From an uncultured Clostridia bacterium (GTDB lineage Bacteria > Bacillota > Clostridia > Christensenellales > Borkfalkiaceae), in assembly GCA_944369635.1 (NCBI GenBank), contig CALVXL010000134.1:1-18456 (forward strand): DNA of 18,456 bases, given 5' to 3'. Below are positions 7,673 to 13,635 of the stretch, in pieces. A model generated the notes under the pieces. It saw only the letters and a program-made list of their open reading frames with translations. It did not search any database and was not told the origin of the DNA. A program made the position numbers and the translations under genes. The number at the start of each line of letters is the position of its first letter. Position 1 is the first letter of the stretch.

Positions 7673-7720
7673 CCCGCCGTGCGGGGGTATAATTTCCTCG
7701 AAAAAACAGTCGAGGAAATT
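7673..7720 (+). promoter_or_regulatory. Control region of the aldolase-kdgK operon: -10 box and 11-bp inverted repeat
   Basis: TATAAT at 7688-7693 is a perfect -10, but the -35 position holds only a poor match (ACAAAG/TACAAA), suggesting activator dependence. A small repeat CCCGC-CGT-GCGGG (7673-7685) abuts the -10. A perfect inverted repeat, AATTTCCTCGA (7691-7701) and TCGAGGAAATT (7710-7720) with an 8-base loop, covers the end of the -10, the expected start site and the ribosome binding site GAGGAAA (7712-7718). It is either a DNA operator or, in read-through RNA, a hairpin that hides the ribosome binding site; its trailing T run also makes it terminator-like. Confidence 0.6.
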
Positions 7721-7725
7721 TTTTT

Positions 7726-8694
7726 ATGGATTTTGAAAAGTATACCGATCGGCTTTTTTGCACGGGCATCGTTCCCGTCATTAAGCTGGAAGAGGAAAGC
7801 GCCGCCGTGGCGCTTGCAGGCGCATTGCGCGCGGGCGGTATCTATGCGGCGGAAGTTACCTTCCGCGCGGCGGGTGCGGATAAAGTGATTAAAAGTATGC
7901 GGCAGGCGTTTCCCGATATGCTGGTGGGCGCGGGCACTGTGCTCACCGTCGGACAGGCTGACGCCGCGATCGACGCGGGCGCGCAGTTCTGCGTCGCGCC
8001 GGGGCTCAACCCTTTGGTGGCAAAGCACTGTATAAAAAGGGGCGTTCCCTTTACGCCCGGCGTTTCTTCCGGTTCGGAAATCGAAAGCGCTATGGAACTC
8101 GGCATCAATTTCGTCAAGTTCTTTCCCGCGGAGCAGGCGGGCGGTCTGGCATATATCAAAGCGGTTTCCGCGCCCTATTCTTCGGTGAAATTCATGCCCA
8201 CGGGCGGCATTAACGAAAAGAATATGCGCGATTATCTGGCATTTAAAAAGGTCGTTTGCTGCGGCGGCAGCTGGATCGTCCCCGATAAGCTCGTCAAGGC
8301 GAAGGCGTGGAAAGAAATTACGGCGCTCTGCCGCGACGCCGTCGATAAAATGCTGGACTTTTCCGTCGTGCACGTCGGCGTGAACTGCGAAAACGAAAAA
8401 GGCGCCGTAAGCGGCGCGGCGTTTTTCGAAAAGGCTTTTTCCTTTCAGAAAGACGAACGGAGCACAAGTATATTCGCAGGGAGCGGCGTGGAGTTCATGA
8501 AGTCGCCTTATCTCGGCAAAAACGGGCATATCGCCGTAGGTACGTCCAATGTAAAACGGGCGATGTTCCAGCTGGAAAAGCGCGGAATTTCCTTCGATCT
8601 TTCCACCCTGAAAACCGCCGCGGACGGCGAATACGTTTCAATTTACCTGCAAGAAGAAGTGTGCGGTTTTGCCGTGCATATCGTAAAAAAATAA
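7726..8694 (+). CDS. eda: KDPG/KHG aldolase with C-terminal VOC-like domain
   Basis: Residues 1-210 are a 2-keto-3-deoxy-6-phosphogluconate aldolase, which splits KDPG into pyruvate and glyceraldehyde 3-phosphate. The Schiff-base lysine is K131 in KFFPAE. The catalytic E43 and R47 lie in AAEVTFR, with GAGT at 68-71 and the phosphate loop PTGGIN at 158-163. The family is normally about 205-215 residues. Here a further ~110 residues follow (about 212-322), starting FSVVHVGVNC and including GHIAVGTSNVKRAMFQLEKRG (the segment begins at 268). This resembles one half of a vicinal-oxygen-chelate (glyoxalase-like) fold, whose role is unknown. The start ATG has GAGGAAA seven bases upstream. kdgK follows after 12 bases, so the pair turns KDG into central metabolites. 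Confidence 0.92.
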   Translation: MDFEKYTDRLFCTGIVPVIKLEEESAAVALAGALRAGGIYAAEVTFRAAGADKVIKSMRQAFPDMLVGAGTVLTVGQADAAIDAGAQFCVAPGLNPLVAKHCIKRGVPFTPGVSSGSEIESAMELGINFVKFFPAEQAGGLAYIKAVSAPYSSVKFMPTGGINEKNMRDYLAFKKVVCCGGSWIVPDKLVKAKAWKEITALCRDAVDKMLDFSVVHVGVNCENEKGAVSGAAFFEKAFSFQKDERSTSIFAGSGVEFMKSPYLGKNGHIAVGTSNVKRAMFQLEKRGISFDLSTLKTAADGEYVSIYLQEEVCGFAVHIVKK

Positions 8695-8706
8695 GGAGAT
8701 TTCAAT

Positions 8707-9729
8707 ATGGCTAAAATCGTTACCATGGGGGAGATCATGCTCCGCCTTTCCACACCCGGATATAATCGGTTCGTACAGAGCGATTCTTTCGACGTATGCT
8801 ACGGGGGCGGGGAAGCGAACGTGGCTTTGTCGCTTGCAAATTTCAATCACGAGGCGTATTTTGTCAGCAAACTTCCCGCGCACGAAATCGGGCAGTGCGC
8901 CGTCAACAGCCTGCGCAAATTCGGGGTAAAGACCGATTATATCGCGCGGGGCGGCGACAGAGTGGGCGTTTATTTTCTGGAAACGGGCGCGTCCATGCGC
9001 CCCTCGAAAGTGATTTACGATCGCGCGCATTCCGCCATAGCGGAAGCGGAAGTTTCCGACTTCGATTTCGATAAGATCTTCGAAAATGCCGACTGGTTTC
9101 ACTTTACGGGCATAACGCCCGCCCTCGGCAAAAAGGCGCAAGCGCTCATCGAGGCTGCCCTCGCCGCGGCAAAAAGGCACGGCGTTACGGTGTCGGTCGA
9201 TCTCAATTACCGCAAAAAACTTTGGACGCCCGAGGAAGCTGTGGCGTGCATGACAAAGCTGATGAAATATGTAGACGTATGTATCGGAAACGAGGAGGAC
9301 GCCGAAAAGTGTCTCGGATTTAAACCCGGCAAAACCGACGTTACGAGCGGCGCGCTGGAAATGGAGGGATATAAGGATATTTTCCGCCGTATGAAAGAAA
9401 CCTTCGGTTTTCGCTATATCGCCACGAGTTTGAGAGAATCCTTTTCCGCCAGCGACAACGGTTGGAGCGCGCTCGCGTACGACGGAAAGGAATTTTACCG
9501 TTCGCGCCGCTACGACGTGCGCATTGTGGACAGAGTGGGCGGCGGCGATTCTTTCTCCGCAGGGTTTATCCACGGCTTGCTGACGTATAAAGATTTCAAA
9601 AAGGCGCTGGAATTCGCCGTGGCGGCGTCGGCGCTCAAACATACGATCCCCGGCGACGTGAACCTTGTGAGCGCCGCGGAAGCGGAGGCGCTCATGCAGG
9701 GCGACGGCTCGGGCAGGGTGCAAAGATAG
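8707..9729 (+). CDS. kdgK: 2-keto-3-deoxygluconate kinase (PfkB family)
   Basis: Phosphorylates 2-keto-3-deoxygluconate to KDPG, the substrate of the aldolase encoded just upstream; together they form the lower arm of galacturonate/glucuronate breakdown. The 340-residue protein shows the PfkB N-terminal substrate loop (CYGGGEANVALSLANF, 31-46) and VDLNYRKKLW (164-173) typical of KDG kinases. Its C-terminal ATP/anion-hole signature DRVGGGDSFSAGF (275-287) has D281 as catalytic base, and reads GGGD where most members have GAGD. AAGGAG stands eight bases before the ATG. No upstream uronate isomerase, dehydratase or transporter gene lies in the window, so the source of KDG is encoded elsewhere. 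Sugar specificity beyond KDG-like acids is inferred. Confidence 0.93.
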   Translation: MAKIVTMGEIMLRLSTPGYNRFVQSDSFDVCYGGGEANVALSLANFNHEAYFVSKLPAHEIGQCAVNSLRKFGVKTDYIARGGDRVGVYFLETGASMRPSKVIYDRAHSAIAEAEVSDFDFDKIFENADWFHFTGITPALGKKAQALIEAALAAAKRHGVTVSVDLNYRKKLWTPEEAVACMTKLMKYVDVCIGNEEDAEKCLGFKPGKTDVTSGALEMEGYKDIFRRMKETFGFRYIATSLRESFSASDNGWSALAYDGKEFYRSRRYDVRIVDRVGGGDSFSAGFIHGLLTYKDFKKALEFAVAASALKHTIPGDVNLVSAAEAEALMQGDGSGRVQR

Positions 9730-9811
9730 AAATGTTTCGGCGGCAAAAATTTTTCGCGCGCAAAAGCAAAAACGGAAAAGTTTGATAAAAAGCCGCGTAA
9801 AAACGCCGAAT

Positions 9812-9859
9812 AAAAAAACGGACGCCCGTCCCGCTTTTTGTCAAAGCGGGACGGGCGTC
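9812..9859 (-). terminator. Terminator between kdgK and the araC-type gene (convergent)
   Basis: A perfect 17-bp stem (9821-9837 with 9843-9859) and a 5-base loop. On the minus strand it is followed by CG and seven T (9818-9812), the classical form for ending the araC-type transcript. No T run follows on the plus strand, but no other hairpin is seen after kdgK, so it probably stops both transcripts. Confidence 0.85.
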
Positions 9860-9912
9860 ATGCGTTTCAAGCTGCAATCGACCTTGCGTAAAACGCAGAA
9901 AATAATAAATAT

Positions 9913-10662
9913 TCAGTCGTTTTTTCTGCGGCGGTTCTTTGCGTAATAGAGCGGGGATACGCCGTACGTTTTTTTAAACATTCTGGAAAAGTACAGCGGT
10001 TCGGAAAAACCGCACATTTCGGAAATTTCCGCCACGTTATAGAGCTTGTCGCCCGCCAGCAGTTTTTCCGCCGTCTGCATGCGCATGGCGGTCAGATATT
10101 CATGCGGGGTAACGCCCGTTTCCTTTTTGAAGAGTTTTCTCAGATAATCGTAATTAAAGGGCAAAGAGTGTAAAAAATCTTCCATTTTATATTCGGGCGA
10201 GGGAAAGTTTTTTAAAATATCGCTCTTGATTTTTTCGGTAACGGGGGAAAGCGCGCAGCGGTCGGAAAACGCCGTCACGTAGCTTACGATCAGGTTCCCG
10301 TACGCCGAAAGGAGCAAAGACAGCTTGTCCTTATCGCCGTTGAAGTGGTAAAACGCCGCTTCGAAACAGCTTTTTAAATGCCGTTCGCTGTCGTCGGCGA
10401 TTTTTACGATCTTTTCCGCCGTCAAAGTGCAGTCCTTTTCGATGCGCAAATGGTAATTCGTAAAGCCCTCCGCGCTGTAATTGCAGTGCAGGATATCGGG
10501 AGGAATCACCAGCACGTCGCCTTCGCCGTAGGGAAGCGCGCCGCCCTGCCACAGGATTTCCCCGCCGCCGCCAGTGCAGCAGATCAGCTCCCAATCCTTG
10601 TGGGCGTGTTCCAGCACATTGAAAGTTTTTAATTGTTTCCCCGCAAAAGTGATGTCATTCAT
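9913..10662 (-). CDS. AraC-family transcriptional regulator
   Basis: A 249-residue regulator with an N-terminal cupin-type sensor (HAHKDWELICCTGGGGEILW, then YGEGDVLVIPPDILHCNY) and a C-terminal pair of helix-turn-helix motifs. The latter include MEDFLHSLPFNYDYLRKLFKKETGVTP and NVAEISEMCGFSEPLYFSRMFKKTYGVSP, the AraC signature. Such proteins usually activate sugar-use genes in response to a ligand in the cupin pocket. It lies tail to tail with kdgK, so control of the eda-kdgK operon is a reasonable guess, supported by that operon's poor -35. I chose the ATG at 10662: an open frame continues upstream to a TTG at 10722, but a good promoter occupies that stretch and the cupin alignment begins at MNDITF. 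Confidence 0.88.
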   Translation of the reverse strand: MNDITFAGKQLKTFNVLEHAHKDWELICCTGGGGEILWQGGALPYGEGDVLVIPPDILHCNYSAEGFTNYHLRIEKDCTLTAEKIVKIADDSERHLKSCFEAAFYHFNGDKDKLSLLLSAYGNLIVSYVTAFSDRCALSPVTEKIKSDILKNFPSPEYKMEDFLHSLPFNYDYLRKLFKKETGVTPHEYLTAMRMQTAEKLLAGDKLYNVAEISEMCGFSEPLYFSRMFKKTYGVSPLYYAKNRRRKND

Positions 10663-10668
10663 GTCCTC

Positions 10669-10697
10669 ATTGTAACACGAAACGTCCGTTTTGTCTA
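10669..10697 (-). promoter_or_regulatory. Promoter of the araC-type gene, placed for leaderless mRNA
   Basis: TAGACA (10697-10692), 17 bp, TACAAT (10674-10669) on the minus strand. Only six bases (GAGGAC) separate the -10 from the ATG, so the expected start site falls on or beside the A of the start codon. GAGG lies too close to the ATG for a normal ribosome binding site. Confidence 0.65.
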
Positions 10698-10722
10698 TAC
10701 ATTTTTTTATTTGTCGGCGCAA

Positions 10723-11010
10723 TCATACCGCCCCGCCCGAAAGATAGCGGTTTAAGCAGTACACGATGTCCTTATCCGCGACGGTGGAAATTGCCGAAAG
10801 GGGCTGACTTGCCGCGGCGGCGGGCGCGGCCGTCGCCGCGGGCTGATTGAAAAATGCCGAAAGTATCGGCAAAATCGCGTTCACGTCCAGATTCTGCATT
10901 ATTTTTTTGAAGTCGAATCCGTTTTTTAAAGCAAGTTCCAGCACGGGAGCGAATTTCTTTAAGTTCTCGTTTCCCGAAAAGGATTGCAGTATGTATTGTA
11001 AAACGTCCAT
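10723..11010 (-). CDS. Small protein of unknown function (95 residues)
   Basis: I do not recognise this gene. The product starts MDVLQYILQSFSGNENLKKF and has two predicted amphipathic or hydrophobic helices (about residues 1-30 and 32-54, the second ending NAILPILSAFF). A linker made almost wholly of Ala/Pro/Gln follows (55-74), then a short C-terminal helix KDIVYCLNRYLSGG. There is no signal peptide and only one cysteine. The start is fixed by GGAGG eight bases before the ATG; the frame is open further upstream but without a ribosome binding site. It diverges from the small gene at 11113 across 102 bases and ends just before the araC-type promoter region. The good ribosome binding site and -10 make it a real gene. 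Confidence 0.8.
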   Translation of the reverse strand: MDVLQYILQSFSGNENLKKFAPVLELALKNGFDFKKIMQNLDVNAILPILSAFFNQPAATAAPAAAASQPLSAISTVADKDIVYCLNRYLSGGAV

Positions 11011-11112
11011 AAAAAACGCCTCCGATCCTTTGAAAAGTAGCAATATATTATATGTCGCGCATACATATAAGTTGAGTGCGGTTTTTCGCCGCGGCTCGAA
11101 AAGGAGGAAAAA
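11011..11112. promoter_or_regulatory. Shared divergent promoter region with a palindrome
   Basis: A perfect inverted repeat TATATGT-N7-ACATATA lies at 11049-11069. On the minus strand TATAAT (11052-11047) would start the left gene near 11040, with only a weak -35. On the plus strand TTGAAA at 11030-11035 has no -10 at normal spacing, so the right-hand promoter is unclear. The palindrome overlaps the minus-strand -10 and could control both genes. Confidence 0.5.
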
Positions 11113-11388
11113 ATGCAGGATTTCAACAGTTTTGCAAACGGGGGCGGTTCCAATAACAAAAACACCGATAACCTTTCGGAAATGATCAGCGCGCTCGCGG
11201 GAAAATATAACGGCGCGTCCGAGGCGGAGCTCATGCGCGCAATCGTGAAGGAGGCGGAAAAGGGCAAGCGGAACGGCACGCTCAGCAATGCCGACATCGA
11301 CCGTTTCGCCGCCATGCTTTCGCCTATGCTCGACGATAAAAAGCGCGCATATCTGAAAAAGATCGTAGCGGAACTCAAAAAAATCTGA
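11113..11388 (+). CDS. Small helical protein of unknown function (91 residues)
   Basis: Not recognised. After a Gly/Asn/Ser-rich, probably disordered first ~18 residues, the rest looks all-helical and strongly charged: LSEMISALAGKYNGASEAEL, then MRAIVKEAEKGKRNGTLSN, then FAAMLSPMLDDKKRAYLKKI to the C-terminus. No signal peptide, membrane segment or cysteine is present. A full AAGGAGG ribosome binding site stands five bases before the ATG, which makes it a convincing, well-translated gene. It is transcribed away from the 95-residue gene and faces the cysteine desulfurase gene. The pattern of short helices with a lysine-rich end would suit a nucleic-acid or partner-binding role, but this is only a guess. 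Confidence 0.82.
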   Translation: MQDFNSFANGGGSNNKNTDNLSEMISALAGKYNGASEAELMRAIVKEAEKGKRNGTLSNADIDRFAAMLSPMLDDKKRAYLKKIVAELKKI

Positions 11389-11392
11389 GTTT

Positions 11393-11409
11393 TCCCCGTT
11401 TATCGGGGA
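11393..11409. terminator. Possible weak shared terminator
   Basis: TCCCCG/CGGGGA with a TTTAT loop sits between two convergent stop codons (11386-11388 and 11410-11412). Neither strand has a T run directly after the stem; on the minus strand seven T follow nine bases later. It may slow polymerase from both sides. Confidence 0.35.
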
Positions 11410-12531
11410 TCAGTACAAGCCTGCGGAAGCAATGCGGGAAACGGCTTTGACGAATACCGCAACTTCCTTTAAGGTGTTCTGCGGCGCAAAGCTCGCGCGC
11501 ACAAGCCCGCTTTCCGCCGTGCCGAGGTGCTTGTGTACGAGGGGCGCGCAATGCAGTCCGCCGCGCACCGCGATATCGTATTCCGAAGAGAGTACGTCCG
11601 CAACCGCCGCGCTGGGCGCGCTGTCCAATGCAAAGGAAACGATGCCGTAGCGGTTGGGTTCGGAGTAGATTTTTACGCCGCGGATATTTTTTAATTCCGC
11701 AATCAGCGCGTCGGTTAAGGTGTAAAGCGTTTCTCCGAAAATGCGGATATTCGGTTTTATGTAAATCGCCGCTTCGCCGAGGGCTGCGATCGCGGGCAGA
11801 TTCAGCGTGCCGCTTTCCAGCCTTTCGGGGTAAAACCGCGGCTGTGCGGTGTTGATGGATTCTGTGCCCGTTCCGCCGAAAAGGACGGGACGTACTTCGG
11901 TTTTTTTGTCGAATACCAGCACGCCGCTGCCCATAATGCCGCCCAAACCTTTATGTCCCGCGGCGCAAAGCAGGTCTATGCCCGTTTTCTGAACGTCTAT
12001 GTCCGCGTGTCCCGCGCTCTGCGCGGCGTCCGTAAGGAATAAGACGTTTTTTTCTTTGGCGATCTTGCCTATCGCCGAAAGATCCGCTTCCCTTCCCGTC
12101 ACGTTGGAAACGTGGTTTACGGCGATAAGGTAGGTGTTTTCCCTGATCGCGGCGCGAATTTGTTCCGCCGAGCCGTCGGTAACGGTATATTCCACGCCGA
12201 AGCGTTCTTTCAGGTGCGTGAGCGTGCGAAGTACGGAGTTGTGTTCGTAAACGGTGGTGATGATGTGCCCGCCTTCTTTCGCCGTGCCGATGAGCGCCAG
12301 ATTCAGCGCTTCCGTCGTGTTTTTCGTAAAGATCACGCGGTCGGTGTCCTCGGCGTTAAAGAGCGACTGCACCGCCATGCGCGCCCCGATCACCGTCTTT
12401 GCGCCAGCCAAGGCAAGGCGGTGCCCGCTTCTGCCGGGGTTGGCGTTCAGATATTTTAAGGTATTGATTGCGGCGTCCAGCACCGCGGCTGCCTTGAAGC
12501 CGCCCGTGGCGGCATTGTCGAAATAAATCAT
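11410..12531 (-). CDS. Cysteine desulfurase-family PLP enzyme (class V aminotransferase)
   Basis: A 373-residue PLP enzyme of the NifS/SufS type, expected to take sulfur (or selenium) from cysteine (or selenocysteine) as an enzyme-bound persulfide. Visible are YFDNAATGG at the N-terminus, NTTEALNLAL, EHNSVLRTL, the PLP aspartate region LTDAAQSAGH, the PLP lysine in AAGHKGLGG (K194) and the active-site cysteine in RGGLHCAPL (C328). The GLHCAPL form and the length fit the clostridial/enterococcal subfamily TIGR01977 rather than IscS. I start it at MIYFDNAATG, which has GAGG about eight bases upstream; the frame is open 15 codons further. No iscU/sufU scaffold gene adjoins it. The divergent neighbour encodes a DUF3343 putative sulfur/selenium carrier, which suggests a shared pathway. 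Confidence 0.9.
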   Translation of the reverse strand: MIYFDNAATGGFKAAAVLDAAINTLKYLNANPGRSGHRLALAGAKTVIGARMAVQSLFNAEDTDRVIFTKNTTEALNLALIGTAKEGGHIITTVYEHNSVLRTLTHLKERFGVEYTVTDGSAEQIRAAIRENTYLIAVNHVSNVTGREADLSAIGKIAKEKNVLFLTDAAQSAGHADIDVQKTGIDLLCAAGHKGLGGIMGSGVLVFDKKTEVRPVLFGGTGTESINTAQPRFYPERLESGTLNLPAIAALGEAAIYIKPNIRIFGETLYTLTDALIAELKNIRGVKIYSEPNRYGIVSFALDSAPSAAVADVLSSEYDIAVRGGLHCAPLVHKHLGTAESGLVRASFAPQNTLKEVAVFVKAVSRIASAGLY

Positions 12532-12630
12532 ATATTTTTCCTCTTCCTTTTTCTCACATTGGTTTTTTCCGTGCAATATAATGTATTATGCGGCGGTGTA
12601 AGTTATGCCGAAAACAAAAGGAGAAGGACT
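12532..12630. promoter_or_regulatory. Divergent promoter region of the desulfurase and DUF3343 genes
   Basis: A perfect TATAAT on the plus strand (12577-12582) is followed at 12584-12589 by TATTAT, which reads ATAATA on the other strand. Together they form a near-palindrome ATAAT-GT-ATTAT, so -10 boxes for both directions may overlap. No convincing -35 is seen for either direction. Confidence 0.4.
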
Positions 12631-12882
12631 ATGGATTACGTCATCATCGCTTTCCGCTCGCGCACGCATACCATCCGATTTGCCGAAGAACTCAGAAGAA
12701 GGGGAATTTTGTCGGAGATCGTCAATACGCCTCGGCAGGCATATGTGGGTTGCGGGCTGAGCGTAAAGATCAACAAACGGTATTTTCCCTTCGCGAAAAG
12801 ACTTGCGGACGGATTGAAATTCGATTCCTTTGCGGGGTTTTTCGCGTTGCTGGATAACGGCAGAACGGTGAAAAGCCTGTAA
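12631..12882 (+). CDS. DUF3343 putative sulfur/selenium carrier protein
   Basis: A small 83-residue protein of the DUF3343 family (Pfam PF11823, annotated as putative Se/S carrier-like). It shows the family pattern: YVIIAFRSRTHTIRFAEELR at the N-terminus, IVNTPRQAYVGCGLSVKI with the single conserved cysteine C41, and a short C-terminal helix-strand part. The cysteine would be the site that accepts a persulfide or perselenide; this is known only by family inference. The start is MDYVII at 12631, set by AAAGGAGAAGG just upstream; the frame is open for 24 codons before it without a ribosome binding site. It diverges from the cysteine desulfurase gene, a natural sulfur donor. No terminator is seen before nth. 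Confidence 0.88.
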   Translation: MDYVIIAFRSRTHTIRFAEELRRRGILSEIVNTPRQAYVGCGLSVKINKRYFPFAKRLADGLKFDSFAGFFALLDNGRTVKSL

Positions 12883-12898
12883 AGTGCGCGAAAAAAGA

Positions 12899-12970
12899 TT
12901 GTAAAACGCGACGATTTATGGTAAACTATTCTTGTTAAACGTCGCGCCGCCGCTTTTTTGCGGCGGCGCG
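12899..12970 (+). promoter_or_regulatory. nth-obgE-yhbY promoter and leader hairpin
   Basis: TTGTAA (12899-12904), 17 bp, TAAACT (12922-12927), with a start expected near 12934. The ~60-nt leader carries a perfect 11-bp GC stem, CGCGCCGCCGC (12943-12953) and GCGGCGGCGCG (12960-12970), with a six-T loop. No T run follows, so it is not a standard terminator. It ends 13 bases before the nth ribosome binding site. Confidence 0.6.
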
Positions 12971-12995
12971 CGGATTGAATAACGGAGGGATCGTT

Positions 12996-13631
12996 ATGGT
13001 CAGCAAGGAAAAAGCCCGTGAAATCGTCGCGGTTTTATCGCAGAATTTTTCGGACAAGCCCGCCTTGATATACCGCACGCCGTACGAATTGCTCGTCGCC
13101 GTCATGCTTTCGGCGCAGTGTACCGACGCGCGCGTGAACGTGGTTACGGCGGAGCTTTTCAAAAATTACGATACGCCCGCGAAAATGCTCGCGCTTTCGC
13201 AGGAAGAACTGGAAAAAAAGATTTTTTTCTGCGGGCTGTATAAAACCAAGGCGGCGCATATCCTTTCCGCTTCGGCGGACATATTGTCGCGTTTCGGCGG
13301 CAACGTGCCCGACAATTTAAAGGACTTGCAGTCGCTCGCGGGGGTGGGCGTCAAGACGGCGAACGTCGTTTTTTCCGTCGCGTTCGGCGGGGACGCCATC
13401 GCGGTGGATACGCACGTGTTCCGCGTGAGCAACCGCATCGGGCTTGCGGCGGCAAACAACGTTACCAAAACGGAAAAACAGCTGATGGAAAATATCGATA
13501 AGCCTATGTGGAAAAAAGCGCACCATTATCTGATATATCTTGGCAGACAAATCTGCAAGGCGGGAAAGCCGCATTGCGAAATCTGTCCCATCGGCGCGCT
13601 TTGCGAAAAAAATATCAAAAACGGGAAATAG
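12996..13631 (+). CDS. nth: Endonuclease III
   Basis: Base-excision repair DNA glycosylase/AP lyase that removes oxidised pyrimidines. The 211-residue protein keeps every key residue. The helix-hairpin-helix has LAGVGVKTANVV with catalytic K120, D138 lies in VDTHVFRV, and the [4Fe-4S] loop is C187-x6-C194-x2-C197-x5-C203. These positions coincide with E. coli Nth numbering. The LLVAVMLSAQCTDARVN segment (32-48) is the typical substrate-side helix. The start ATG at 12996 has GGAGGG seven bases upstream; a TTG seven codons earlier is in frame but lies before this ribosome binding site. obgE starts four bases after its stop codon, so the two are cotranscribed. Confidence 0.96.
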   Translation: MVSKEKAREIVAVLSQNFSDKPALIYRTPYELLVAVMLSAQCTDARVNVVTAELFKNYDTPAKMLALSQEELEKKIFFCGLYKTKAAHILSASADILSRFGGNVPDNLKDLQSLAGVGVKTANVVFSVAFGGDAIAVDTHVFRVSNRIGLAAANNVTKTEKQLMENIDKPMWKKAHHYLIYLGRQICKAGKPHCEICPIGALCEKNIKNGK

Positions 13632-13635
13632 AGTT

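Noticed and set aside
6871..8529. A 552-codon minus-strand open frame opposite the permease and aldolase genes
   Set aside because: It spans two real genes and their control region, with Arg/His-rich low-information translation. Similar long antisense frames opposite serS, kdgK and nadD were dropped for the same reason.
10663..10722. Upstream TTG start for the araC-type gene
   Set aside because: The added 20 codons cover a TAGACA-N17-TACAAT promoter and have no ribosome binding site; family similarity begins at MNDITF.
11041..11070. Sporulation sigma-E-like boxes (CATACATA on plus, CATATAAT on minus) between the two small genes
   Set aside because: The -10 words are one base off consensus, but no ATATT-type -35 lies at the needed 13-15 bp in either direction.
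12943..12970. Terminator after DUF3343
   Set aside because: The stem is strong but no T run follows on either strand, and it lies downstream of the nth promoter, so I call it a leader hairpin.
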